The notes under the pieces are model-generated. The model searched no databases. It was not told the origin of the DNA and saw only the letters and a program-made list of their open reading frames with translations. Shown here in pieces: positions 40,477-48,987 of a DNA stretch of 64,000 nt. The stretch's first letter is position 1. The number at the start of each line of letters is the position of its first letter. The translations under genes were made by a program, and so were the position numbers. Origin of the DNA: Sinorhizobium fredii USDA 257 (GTDB lineage Bacteria > Pseudomonadota > Alphaproteobacteria > Rhizobiales > Rhizobiaceae); NCBI RefSeq assembly GCF_000265205.3, contig NC_018000.1, positions 4,278,001-4,342,000 of the forward strand, given 5' to 3'.

Positions 40477-41394
40477 TCATGCGATCTTTCTGAGATGAGC
40501 CTCTTGTTCATCTTCGCCGAGGAAAGCGACGATCCTCTCGATGACCGGAGGCGCGGAAACGATGCGACGGTGGCCCAGGCCATTCGCCCAATGCAGTTCC
40601 ACATTCGGCCCGATCGCACCATAGCGGCGCGCGTGATCGGCGGAGACCTCCTTGTCGTCTTCGGCATGGACGACAAGGACCGGCTTTCTCAAGGCACTCA
40701 GAACGCGTGCCGCGTCAAAGCCCTCCACGCGGCGGCCCGACAAGCGCTCGACCATGCCTTCGAAAGCCGCCTGAGCGACCGGCGCAAGGCCCATGATCTT
40801 GCCGAAGCCCTTGAAGAGCCAGGCCATTTCGCTCGGCGCGCCGATGAGCACCAGCTTGGCCGGCATGCGCGCGGGCGCGTCGCAAAGCACGCCTCCCGCC
40901 GCACAGGCGAGGCTGGCACCGCCGAAGGAATGGCCAATGCCGACATCGAAACCATCGAAGTGACGCCAGGCGGCATCGATCGCCCTCACCGCCTGCGGCA
41001 TGGTGAGGGACCGACCCGGCGATGCGCCATGCCCCGGCCAGTCGAGCGCGACCACCTCGGCGCCCGCCGCCAACAAGCCATCGATAAGCACGGCCAGATA
41101 ATCGCTGCGCGATCCCCAGCCATGTGCGAGCAGCACGCGCGGTCCCCTTCCGCTCCCGCGGCGCTCGAAATGGCGGGCAAAAACCCAGCCGCCCGCGAAA
41201 GAGAGCGTCACTTTTCGCGATTGCTCCATCAACGGCGCCGCTGCTTTCAGCAGTGCCCGTTCCTTGCCGTTCTTCGGCTTGCGGTTGGGGGTAAGGCAGA
41301 ATATCCGAAACGCCAATTCGCCGGCGGCAGCGGGAGAGATCGCCGAAACGGCCTGGAGCGAGAGACGGATGACCTGGGTCGCAAAGGATGCCAT
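40477..41394 (-). CDS. Alpha/beta hydrolase, divergent from a MarR regulator
   Basis: 305 residues. Catalytic triad elements: oxyanion loop LAHGWGSRSD, nucleophile GHSFGGA, acid HAEDDKEV and histidine GLGHRRIV. No signal peptide. Substrate unknown; an esterase or thioesterase is plausible. The 47-bp gap to the MarR gene contains palindromes, so control by that repressor is likely. The N-terminal ~75 residues form a hydrophobic extension (QVIRLSLQAVSAISPAAAG) before the core fold. Confidence 0.85.
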   Translation of the reverse strand: MASFATQVIRLSLQAVSAISPAAAGELAFRIFCLTPNRKPKNGKERALLKAAAPLMEQSRKVTLSFAGGWVFARHFERRGSGRGPRVLLAHGWGSRSDYLAVLIDGLLAAGAEVVALDWPGHGASPGRSLTMPQAVRAIDAAWRHFDGFDVGIGHSFGGASLACAAGGVLCDAPARMPAKLVLIGAPSEMAWLFKGFGKIMGLAPVAQAAFEGMVERLSGRRVEGFDAARVLSALRKPVLVVHAEDDKEVSADHARRYGAIGPNVELHWANGLGHRRIVSAPPVIERIVAFLGEDEQEAHLRKIA

Positions 41395-41413
41395 AGTGAA
41401 ACGAGCCTTAAAA

Positions 41414-41439
41414 GTTCAAGCATGAACATAATTGTACAA
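41414..41439. promoter_or_regulatory. Palindromes in hydrolase-MarR divergent promoter
   Basis: Two inverted repeats in the 47-bp shared promoter: GTTCAAGCATGAAC (41414-41427) and TTGTACAA (41432-41439). They are of the size MarR dimers bind, and the second ends two bases before the MarR gene's start codon. Operator role is inferred from position. Confidence 0.55.
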
Positions 41440-41441
41440 CG

Positions 41442-41927
41442 ATGAACAAAAAGCAAGTGACTGCCGAACATCACCACTTCCCCTGGGATCACCCGCGCTT
41501 TCGAAGCTGGATTGCCGTCGGGCGTGCCTGCCAACTGATGCAGCAGACATTGACGCGCCGGCTGGCCCATCTCGACGTCAAGCCGCCGCATCTCGATATC
41601 CTGATCAACCTTTACCGCTTCGACGGCATCACGCAGCAGGAGCTCGCCCGCAAGCTGCTCGTCGGCCGCTCCAACATGAGCATGCTGCTACCGCAGCTCG
41701 AGCGGCGCGGCCTCATCGAACGCCGCGGTGACGCAAGGGACAAACGTGTGCTGCGGTTATCGCTGACGCCGGCCGGACAGACCCTGACCGAGGAGGCGAT
41801 GGAGATTCAGACGGCGATCATCGAAAGCTCGCTTGGCGGTGCTCCGATCGAGGATTGCATGAAGATCGCGGAATCGATGGAGCGGGTGATCGCCACCCTG
41901 CTCAAAGAGGATTACGAGCTTTCCTGA
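41442..41927 (+). CDS. MarR-family transcriptional regulator
   Basis: 161-residue winged-helix regulator. Core LDILINLYRFDGITQQELARK, recognition helix GRSNMSMLLPQLERRGLIERR and wing GDARDKRVLRLSLTPAG are typical. Divergent from the alpha/beta hydrolase, the common MarR-target layout; the ligand may be a phenolic or the hydrolase's substrate. ATG 41442 lies within three bases of a palindrome, suggesting autorepression. No conserved Cys pair of the OhrR redox type (no Cys in the first 25 residues). Confidence 0.92.
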   Translation: MNKKQVTAEHHHFPWDHPRFRSWIAVGRACQLMQQTLTRRLAHLDVKPPHLDILINLYRFDGITQQELARKLLVGRSNMSMLLPQLERRGLIERRGDARDKRVLRLSLTPAGQTLTEEAMEIQTAIIESSLGGAPIEDCMKIAESMERVIATLLKEDYELS

Positions 41928-41941
41928 TGTCGATGGAGTGA

Positions 41942-42316
41942 TCAGCGCGGCTTCTCGGACCTGTCGCGGGACATGCCCTTTTCGGCGAGCTCCCGCTCAT
42001 AGGCCCCGAAAAGCTCGTCGCCCTTCTCGCCGAGTTCGCGCAGATAGGTCCAGGTGTAAATACCGGTATCGTGGAAATCGTCAAAACCGATGCGGACCGC
42101 ATAGTTGCCCGTCGGCTGTACAGAAATGATCTGCACATTGCGCTTGCCCGGCACGGTCACCCGTTGGCCTGGTCCGTGGCCCTGCACTTCCGCCGACGGG
42201 GAAAGCACCCGCAACATTTCCGCCGAGAGATCGAAGGAGGCGCCGTCGTCGAAGCTCACGGTCAGCCGGTTGCGATCCTTCGAGACACGCAGTTCGGTCG
42301 GCCAGAATTCACTCAT
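41942..42316 (-). CDS. DUF971 (GBBH-like N-terminal) protein
   Basis: 124 residues of the DUF971/gamma-butyrobetaine-hydroxylase-like N-terminal fold: TELRVSKDRNRLTVSFDDG, LSAEMLRVLSPSAEVQGHG, and the conserved VGNYAVRI-like PTGNYAVRIGFDDFHDTGIY with WTYLRELG. In other bacteria such proteins are linked to iron-sulfur cluster handling, and the adjacency to moaA (an Fe-S enzyme) may be relevant but is weak evidence. ATG 42316 with GGAG eight bases before. Confidence 0.85.
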   Translation of the reverse strand: MSEFWPTELRVSKDRNRLTVSFDDGASFDLSAEMLRVLSPSAEVQGHGPGQRVTVPGKRNVQIISVQPTGNYAVRIGFDDFHDTGIYTWTYLRELGEKGDELFGAYERELAEKGMSRDRSEKPR

Positions 42317-42332
42317 CGTCATCGCTCCGTTT

Positions 42333-42438
42333 CTACTGCATGTTTCCTTAACTCGTAGCCGATTTAGGATAAAAACATGCAGCAATTCAAAGTGCCACAG
42401 CGACCTTTGTGCGTCTGAAAAGACGCACGGCGCTGTGG
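42333..42438 (+). repeat. Dispersed two-hairpin intergenic repeat, copy 4
   Basis: Full-length copy of about 106 bp. Outer stem of hairpin I CTGCATGTTT/AAACATGCAG, inner CG-TAG-CCGATTTAGG part, linker CAATTCAAAGTGCC, hairpin II GTGCGTCT-GAAA-AGACGCAC inside CAGCG/CGCTG arms. Nearly identical to copy 1. Lies between the divergent DUF971 and moaA genes. Confidence 0.85.
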
Positions 42439-42578
42439 GTCACCGCTGAGTAAAGCATAATTGAACCGGCGAAAATCTCCCGGAGGTGTCTTTCCCGATA
42501 TTTGAAACAGTTTGCGACAGTATGCGCCTTGACGCGACCTCTTTTGGTCACGACATTGAGCGCGCAGGGAGAAAAGAC

Positions 42579-43628
42579 TTGAACACGGCCGCCATAGACC
42601 AGACCAACGCACGACCGCTCGACAAGATGACTGCGCCGATGATCGACCCCTTTGGCCGCATGGTCACCTATTTGCGCGTGTCGGTTACCGATCGTTGCGA
42701 TTTCCGCTGCACCTATTGCATGGCGGAGCACATGACCTTTCTGCCGAAGAAGGATCTACTGACGCTCGAAGAGCTGCAGCGGCTCTGTTCCGCCTTCATC
42801 GCCAAGGGAGTGCGCAAGCTGAGGCTCACCGGCGGCGAGCCGCTGGTGCGTAAGAACATCATGTTCCTCGTGCGCGAACTCGGCAAGGAGATCGAAGCGG
42901 GCCGGCTCGACGAGCTCACCTTGACGACAAATGGCTCGCAGCTCTCGAAGTTCGCCGCCGAACTGGCCGACTGCGGCGTGCGCCGGATCAACGTGTCGCT
43001 CGATACGCGCGATCCGGACAAGTTCCGCGAGATCACCCGCTGGGGCGAACTGGCGAAGGTCATCGAAGGGATCGATGCGGCACAGGCGGCCGGCCTCAAG
43101 GTCAAGATCAACGCGGTGGCGCTCAAGGGCTTCAACGATGCGGAAATTCCCGACCTGATGCGCTGGGCGCATGGCCGCGGCATGGACCTGACGCTGATCG
43201 AAACCATGCCGATGGGCGAGGTCGACGAGGATCGTACCGATCACTACCTGCCACTCTCGGAGATGCGCGAGCGGCTCGAGACGCAGTTCACGCTCAGGGA
43301 TATCCCCTACCGTACCGGCGGCCCGGCTCGTTACGTCGAAGTGTCGGAAACCGGCGGCCGGCTCGGCCTCATCACACCGATGACCCACAATTTCTGTGAG
43401 AGTTGCAATCGCGTCCGTCTCACCTGTACCGGCACACTCTATATGTGCCTCGGCCAGAATGACGCCGCCGACCTGCGCGCCGCGCTGCGCACCACGGATG
43501 ACGACGCCTATCTCTCTCAGGTGATCGACGAAGCGATAGGCCGCAAGCCGAAGGGCCATGATTTCATCATCGACCGCGAGCACAACCGCCCGGCCGTGGC
43601 CCGCCACATGAGCGTAACCGGCGGCTGA
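42579..43628 (+). CDS. moaA: GTP 3',8-cyclase MoaA
   Basis: Radical-SAM enzyme opening molybdenum-cofactor synthesis (GTP to 3',8-cH2GTP, with MoaC). 349 residues with TTG start 42579 (GGGAG eight bases before), which gives the expected N-terminus and the 349-residue length I recall for S. meliloti. N-terminal cluster CDFRCTYC (Cys 40, 44, 47), [11 protein letters not shown] motif, and C-terminal second cluster [13 protein letters not shown] plus a further Cys in YMCLG; the terminal GG is present (SVTGG). A perfect terminator follows. Confidence 0.97.
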   Translation: MNTAAIDQTNARPLDKMTAPMIDPFGRMVTYLRVSVTDRCDFRCTYCMAEHMTFLPKKDLLTLEELQRLCSAFIAKGVRKLRLTGGEPLVRKNIMFLVRELGKEIEAGRLDELTLTTNGSQLSKFAAELADCGVRRINVSLDTRDPDKFREITRWGELAKVIEGIDAAQAAGLKVKINAVALKGFNDAEIPDLMRWAHGRGMDLTLIETMPMGEVDEDRTDHYLPLSEMRERLETQFTLRDIPYRTGGPARYVEVSETGGRLGLITPMTHNFCESCNRVRLTCTGTLYMCLGQNDAADLRAALRTTDDDAYLSQVIDEAIGRKPKGHDFIIDREHNRPAVARHMSVTGG

Positions 43629-43643
43629 CGTTTCGTCCCTGTG

Positions 43644-43686
43644 AAAAGAGAACCGCCGCTGTGCGACACAGCGGCGGTTCTCTTTT
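43644..43686. terminator. Bidirectional intrinsic terminator between moaA and the chemoreceptor gene
   Basis: Perfect 20-base inverted repeat with a three-base loop (CGA): AAAAGAGAACCGCCGCTGTG and its complement. The stem is GC-rich at the loop and bordered by A-run on one side and T-run on the other, so it can stop transcription from both convergent genes. Confidence 0.95.
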
Positions 43687-43699
43687 GCACGATTCGTTT

Positions 43700-46252
43700 C
43701 TAGGCCGCGTAGCCCGAGCCGTAGCGCGGCTGGCCATAATCCGGGGACGCCCCGCCGGTGCCGGTCTTGAACCGCTCGATCTTCTCGTTCAGCACCTCCA
43801 CTTGCCGGCGCAGGCCGTGGATTTCCGCGGTGTTCTCCTCGACCATGGCGGCGTTCTGCTGGGTGATCAGTTCGACCTCGTGAACGGCAGAATTGACCTC
43901 GTTGAGGCCCGTATACTGTTCGGCGGCAGCCGCTTCGATATTGGCGACAAGCTGGTGAATGGTTGCGATATGATCGTTGATGACCGACAGGGCATCGCCG
44001 GTCTCCTGTACCAGCGCGACGCCGCTTCGCACCTGGGCGGAGCTTGCCGAGATCAGCCCCTTGATCTCCCGCGCCGCTCCGGCGCAGCGCTGCGCCAGTT
44101 CACGGACTTCCTGTGCGACCACCGCGAAGCCGCGGCCCGCCTCGCCGGCTCGCGCCGCCTCGACGCCGGCGTTCAGCGCCAGGAGGTTGGTCTGGAAGGC
44201 GATCTCGTCGATCACGCCGATGATCGTGCCGATCTTCTCCGACGAGCGATTGATCTCCGCCATCGCATCGATCGCCTTGGCGACGACCTGACCGGAATGC
44301 TGCGCGTAGGAGTTCGTCTCGTCGACCGAAATTGTTGTCTTGCGGGCACTTTCGGCGGTCGTCCGGACGATTTCGGTAAGCTGCCGCAGCGCGCGTGAGC
44401 TCTCCTCCAGCGCCGCCGCCTGCTGCTCGGTGCGGCGCGCCAGATCATCAGCCGATGCCGAGAGATTGCCGGTGCCACCGGTGATCTCCTCGGTGACGAG
44501 GCGGACATCCATCAGCGTGGCGCGCAGAGCGTCGACGGCATTGTTGTAGGTCCGCGCCATCATCACATAGTCGGCCGGCAGATCCTCCGCCATACCCTCT
44601 TCGAGGTTGCCGGCGGCAAGCTGGGCAAGGACGTCCGACAGGGCATTGAGGGCCTGCATCTGCTCGGCTTCGATGCGGGCGCGCTCCTCGGACCGGCGCG
44701 CCTCCTCCTCGGCCGACAAGGTACGGGCAGCCTGGGCTTCGCGCTCCAGCCGCACGTTTTCCACAGCATTGTCGCGGAAGACGGCGACGGAACGCACCAT
44801 GTCGCCGATCTCGTCGCCACGATTGCGACCTTCTATCGCCACCTCCAGGTCGCCATTGGCGAGACGCGTCATGGTTTCGGTCACCCGCTTCAGCGGGCCG
44901 CGCAGCGTTTCGACGAGCATCAGCCCCCCGATGATCGCAAGCAAAGTGCCGGCGACCATCGCGATGATCGAGACCGTCGCCGAGCGCTGGCTGTCCTGCT
45001 TGCCCGCTTCCTGGGCGCTACTGACGAAGCTCTCCAGCGTGCCGCTCGCTGCGGCGACAAGGCTCGACGCCTCGGCCTTGGCGGTCTGCCAGCGGGCGCC
45101 GACATCGATCAGCGCGCCGGTGCCTTTGTCGATATTGTCTAGCGACGGTCCGAGCTTGGCCGGCAGGTCGCGCAGCGCGGCGTTCTTGGCGCCGAGCTCG
45201 GACAGCTTGCCGGCCGTTTCGCGGACGGTGTTGATGTCGGCGACGATCGGCTCGCGGCTCGCCACGTCGAGGCGACGATGCAACTCGCTGATATGCAGTC
45301 GGGTGCTGGCCAGCCCCTTGAACGTGTCGTCCATCAAGGCGATCAGCGTCTTCAACGTCGAAATTTCTCCGTCCATGCCGACGAAGCGCTTGGCGGCGGT
45401 ATCGGAATTCTTCGCCGCGTCCTTGGCGAAGTCGGCCTCGTACTTCGAGAACTTGCTGAGGATCGGCACAAGCGCGTTCTTCTTGGCCTCGTTGTCCTGC
45501 GCGGCCGCCAGGATCGCCTGAATCTTCTGGGCCTGCTCCTTGATTTCGCCGATCGGCTTCTTGACCTTGTCGGAGGCAATCCTCTCCGACTCGCCGATCT
45601 GCTTCATCAGGTGCGGCAGCAGCTTGTTTGCCTGTTCGATCTTCGCATCGGGATTGACGGCCATCGTCACCGGCAGGCGGAACTTCTTGATGCGCTCGGC
45701 GAGGCCCTGATAGGCGGCCGCATCGAAGAGCAGCGCCTTGGCGAAGGCTTCCTTCTCGCCCGATTCATTGCGGAGGATGTCGATCTGCTTATAGGCGCCA
45801 TTGCCGTTCTTGGTCATCTCGGCGAGCGCCGTTTCCAGCGATTTCGTCACCGTCTCCCGTTCGACCTGGACTGTCCAAAGCTTGTCGGCCTGGCCCCGCA
45901 TCTCTTCGCCGAGGGCGACGACGGAAGCGATCTGCGCCCGGTCCTCCTCACGCGTCAGCAGAGACTCCAGGCCTTTCACGCCCTCTTCCTGCTCGTCGAT
46001 CATCTTGGCAAGCAGGCCGCGGCTGTCCTCGCCGGGATTGTCCAGGAAGTCCTGCAACGCGCTGCGCAGCGCCTGGAAATCCGACAGGTTGTTGATGGTT
46101 TCGCGCGTCACGGTCATGTGGCCGTTGAGCGTACGGGCCGTAAAGAATCCGACAAGGCCAATCCCGGCGATCAAGGCCACCAGCGGAACGACGAAAAGAA
46201 GGACTTTCGTAACGATGCGCAGGCGCTGCAGAAGACGATCGATGACAGACAT
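43700..46252 (-). CDS. Methyl-accepting chemotaxis protein with large periplasmic domain
   Basis: 850 residues. Membrane helices near 17-38 and 425-447 bracket a periplasmic region of about 385 residues, all-helical by eye and much longer than a standard 4-helix sensor. HAMP follows ([21 protein letters not shown]), then the signalling hairpin tip [20 protein letters not shown]. This design recalls S. meliloti McpZ, whose ligand is unknown, but I could not confirm the identity. No C-terminal CheR-tether pentapeptide; ends [11 protein letters not shown] 46252. Confidence 0.93.
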   Translation of the reverse strand: MSVIDRLLQRLRIVTKVLLFVVPLVALIAGIGLVGFFTARTLNGHMTVTRETINNLSDFQALRSALQDFLDNPGEDSRGLLAKMIDEQEEGVKGLESLLTREEDRAQIASVVALGEEMRGQADKLWTVQVERETVTKSLETALAEMTKNGNGAYKQIDILRNESGEKEAFAKALLFDAAAYQGLAERIKKFRLPVTMAVNPDAKIEQANKLLPHLMKQIGESERIASDKVKKPIGEIKEQAQKIQAILAAAQDNEAKKNALVPILSKFSKYEADFAKDAAKNSDTAAKRFVGMDGEISTLKTLIALMDDTFKGLASTRLHISELHRRLDVASREPIVADINTVRETAGKLSELGAKNAALRDLPAKLGPSLDNIDKGTGALIDVGARWQTAKAEASSLVAAASGTLESFVSSAQEAGKQDSQRSATVSIIAMVAGTLLAIIGGLMLVETLRGPLKRVTETMTRLANGDLEVAIEGRNRGDEIGDMVRSVAVFRDNAVENVRLEREAQAARTLSAEEEARRSEERARIEAEQMQALNALSDVLAQLAAGNLEEGMAEDLPADYVMMARTYNNAVDALRATLMDVRLVTEEITGGTGNLSASADDLARRTEQQAAALEESSRALRQLTEIVRTTAESARKTTISVDETNSYAQHSGQVVAKAIDAMAEINRSSEKIGTIIGVIDEIAFQTNLLALNAGVEAARAGEAGRGFAVVAQEVRELAQRCAGAAREIKGLISASSAQVRSGVALVQETGDALSVINDHIATIHQLVANIEAAAAEQYTGLNEVNSAVHEVELITQQNAAMVEENTAEIHGLRRQVEVLNEKIERFKTGTGGASPDYGQPRYGSGYAA

Positions 46253-46713
46253 CGCGAACCCCGATTTTTGTTATGGAGGGACATGTCCGCGCGGCTGGTA
46301 TGCTTGACGGTGGCTCGCCTTCGGACGTTACGCCGTTGCAAAGCTCCGGACTGGCGCATCGAGGCGACAGCACAAGCATTAACGACTGCCGGCGGAAGCA
46401 CCTCCCTGGCTTCGGCTGGCAATTCAGGATCGACGGCAGAGTATTTCCGAGCCGTCGCCCGCCGATCGCGTCATGCGATTGGACTGCGGAATCATCGGCA
46501 CGATAGGCAGCGAAACTTAAGAATCCGCGAATGGACATCATTCTTGCGGGAGGCGGGTAGCCACAATGTAGCATTGCCCGCATCGCAGCGCTTCCGATGC
46601 AAACACGTGCTTGAGTTTACGCGCGTTGGAGGCCAAAGCTTTATCAGTGGGCGGCAGCCGATGGATTCGCCCATTCCCACCCGGAAACGCGCCCCAGCCG
46701 AAGGTCATCAGGA
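46253..46713. other. Divergent region between chemoreceptor and EamA genes
   Basis: About 460 bases. No supported gene, repeat or strong palindrome seen. It must hold both divergent promoters; open frames here lack ribosome sites and look like noise. Confidence 0.5.
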
Positions 46714-47622
46714 ATGCATTCCTCAGCCAATATCCGCGGCATCGTCTTCATGACGCTTGCCATGGCCGGTTTCTCCTGCAACGACGCGCTCGTCAAATCC
46801 GTCACCGGCGCCATGAATACCGGGCAGATCATGTTCATCCGCGGCCTGATGACGACGCTGATGATCCTTGTGATCGCATACCGCTTCGGTGCCCTGCGCC
46901 CTGTTCGCACCGTCTTCAGGCCGGTCATCATGCTGCGCATCGCCATGGAGGCGCTCGCCTCGCTGACCTACATTTCCGCACTCGGCCAAATACCGCTCGC
47001 CAATGCCTCGGCAATCATGCAGGCCTTGCCGCTGGCCGTCACGCTCGGCGCAGCGCTCTTTCTGGGCGAGCCTGTCGGCTGGCGGCGCTGGACGGCGATC
47101 GTGATCGGCTTCCTCGGTGTCCTGATCGTGCTTCGGCCAGGGCCGGAAGGCTTCACGCCGGCCGCGCTGACCGTCGTCGCCTGCGTCTTCTTCACGGCAA
47201 CGCGCGACCTCTGCACCCGCCGCATCGGCAGCGACGTGCCATCGCTGTTCATTACCGTCACGACCGCATTGGTAACGACGCTGGTGGGAGGCGCGCTCAT
47301 CGTCCCGTTCGGCGGCTGGCAACCGGTGTCAGTGACGTCCTTCACCAATCTCGCCGGCGCCAGCGTGCTCCTCATGCTCGGCTACCAGACCATCGTGCTT
47401 GCCATGCGCGACGGCGACATTTCGGTGGTCGCGCCCTTCCGTTACACAGGCCTTCTCTGGGCGATCACCATCGGCATCATTTTCTTCTCGGAGGCACCGG
47501 ACCGCTGGATGCTGACCGGCGTTGCCATTATCGTCGGCTCAGGCCTTTACACCTTCTATCGCGAGAGCCTGCGCGGCCGGCAGCCCGTCGCGCAGCGATC
47601 TCTCGCCGGCCCCCTCGAATAG
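46714..47622 (+). CDS. EamA/DMT-family membrane transporter
   Basis: 302 residues, about ten hydrophobic helices in two EamA halves (first from IRGIVFMTLAMAGFSCNDAL, second from VACVFFTATRDLCTRR). Probably exports a metabolite; substrate unknown. ATG 46714. It ends 12 bases before mobA, so it is likely the first gene of an EamA-mobA-mobB transcript; a link to the molybdenum cofactor is suggested only by this position. Confidence 0.88.
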   Translation: MHSSANIRGIVFMTLAMAGFSCNDALVKSVTGAMNTGQIMFIRGLMTTLMILVIAYRFGALRPVRTVFRPVIMLRIAMEALASLTYISALGQIPLANASAIMQALPLAVTLGAALFLGEPVGWRRWTAIVIGFLGVLIVLRPGPEGFTPAALTVVACVFFTATRDLCTRRIGSDVPSLFITVTTALVTTLVGGALIVPFGGWQPVSVTSFTNLAGASVLLMLGYQTIVLAMRDGDISVVAPFRYTGLLWAITIGIIFFSEAPDRWMLTGVAIIVGSGLYTFYRESLRGRQPVAQRSLAGPLE

Positions 47623-47634
47623 AGGAGCGCAAGA

Positions 47635-48291
47635 ATGGCCGAGCACGCTGCCGATTCGAACCTCCTTCCGCCCGCAGTCATCCTGGCCGGCGGGCGCTCG
47701 TCGCGTATGGGTAGACCAAAGGCCGCCGTCGTGCTCGGCGGACAAACCATGCTTGCCCGGGTCGTCGAGCGTCTGTCGCCACAAGCCGCGAGCATCGCCG
47801 TCAACCTCAACTCCGACCCGGGCATTGCTCTGCCGAGCGGGCACCCGGTCATTGCGGACACGATGTCCGGCTTGCCCGGCCCCCTCGCCGGCGTTCTGGC
47901 CGCCCTGCAGCACGCCAGGAAGGTCGCGCCGGAGGCGAGCCACGTTCTGACGGTGCCGATCGACACGCCGTTTTTTCCGGTCACGCTCACAGCCCGGCTA
48001 CAGGGCGCGCTGATCGTCGGCGACGAGATTGCCGTCGCTTGGTCCCTCGGCGAGATGCATCCGCTCTTCGCCCTTTGGCCACTTTCGATCGCCGACGATC
48101 TCGACGTCTGGATCCGCACGGATGAGAAACGCCGCGTACGCGCCTTCATTGCACGCCATCCATCGGTCGCGGTAGACTTTCCGACGGTGACGACGAAGGC
48201 GGGGCTGCTCGACCCGTTCCTCAACATCAACACCCCGCAGCAGCTTGAACAAGCTGAAGAATGGCTAAACCGCCTCGAGGATTCCGCATGA
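47635..48291 (+). CDS. mobA: Molybdenum cofactor guanylyltransferase MobA
   Basis: 218 residues. Transfers GMP from GTP to molybdopterin, making bis-MGD cofactor for DMSO-reductase-type enzymes such as nitrate reductase. Nucleotide motif VILAGGRSSRMGRPKA at the start, then TMSGLPGPLAGVLAAL and VPIDTPFFP. ATG 47635 follows GAGGAGCG. Its TGA overlaps the start of mobB (ATGA). Confidence 0.95.
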   Translation: MAEHAADSNLLPPAVILAGGRSSRMGRPKAAVVLGGQTMLARVVERLSPQAASIAVNLNSDPGIALPSGHPVIADTMSGLPGPLAGVLAALQHARKVAPEASHVLTVPIDTPFFPVTLTARLQGALIVGDEIAVAWSLGEMHPLFALWPLSIADDLDVWIRTDEKRRVRAFIARHPSVAVDFPTVTTKAGLLDPFLNINTPQQLEQAEEWLNRLEDSA

Positions 48292-48803
48292 TAACCGCAC
48301 CCAAGATATTCGGTATCGCCGGCTGGAAGAACTCAGGCAAGACCGGTCTGATGGTCCGGCTCGTCAGCGAAATGACCCGACGCGGCTATGTGGTGTCGAC
48401 CGTCAAGCACGCCCACCACGACTTCGACATCGACAAGGTCGGTGCCGACAGCTACCGCCACCGCGAGGCCGGTGCTCATGAGGTGACGATCGTCTCCTCG
48501 ACGCGCTTTGCGATCATGCATGAATTGCGCGGCGCACCAGAGCCGAGCTTCGAAAATATCCTGGCGCGGCTCGCACCCTGCGATCTCGTGCTGATCGAGG
48601 GCTACAAGCGCGAACCGATCCCCAAGATCGAGGCCCGCCGGCTCGAATCGGCCAACCGCGAACCGCTCGCGCCCAGCGATCCGCATATTGTCGCGATCGC
48701 TGCCGACCATCCTGTTACCGGCACCGATCTTTCCGTCTTCGATCTGGACGACACGGGAACGATTGCCGATTTCGTCGAGAAGACGGTCGGCTTGCGGCGC
48801 TGA
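48288..48803 (+). CDS. mobB: Molybdopterin-guanine dinucleotide biosynthesis adaptor MobB
   Basis: 171-residue GTP-binding partner of MobA. P-loop GWKNSGKTGL (Walker A), VVSTVKHAHHDFDID, and the Walker B-like CDLVLIEGYKREP. ATG 48288 overlaps the mobA stop as ATGA, a tight translational coupling, and GAGGA lies six bases before. Not essential in E. coli but stimulates MGD synthesis. Confidence 0.95.
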   Translation: MITAPKIFGIAGWKNSGKTGLMVRLVSEMTRRGYVVSTVKHAHHDFDIDKVGADSYRHREAGAHEVTIVSSTRFAIMHELRGAPEPSFENILARLAPCDLVLIEGYKREPIPKIEARRLESANREPLAPSDPHIVAIAADHPVTGTDLSVFDLDDTGTIADFVEKTVGLRR

Positions 48804-48910
48804 GCATCGGACTTCGCTCACTGCTTGCTCGAACGGTCCAGACCCTGCCGCGCCGCGGGTAGCTGTTTCGCCGCCCTTTGCAGCCACTCAGCCGCATCCG
48901 TGGCGCCACA

Positions 48911-48943
48911 ATAAAAATCGGGACTGGTTACCCAGCCCCGATT
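48911..48943 (-). terminator. Intrinsic terminator after the OmpA-family gene
   Basis: Minus-strand stem ATCGGGGCTGG/CCAGTCCCGAT with short loop, followed by TTTTTATT, 45 bases after the OmpA-family stop. One mismatch (G/T). Good stem and U-run. Confidence 0.85.
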
Positions 48944-48987
48944 GAGAGCAACGGCGGCAGCAGAAGCCGCCGCCTCGAGTTTAGATA

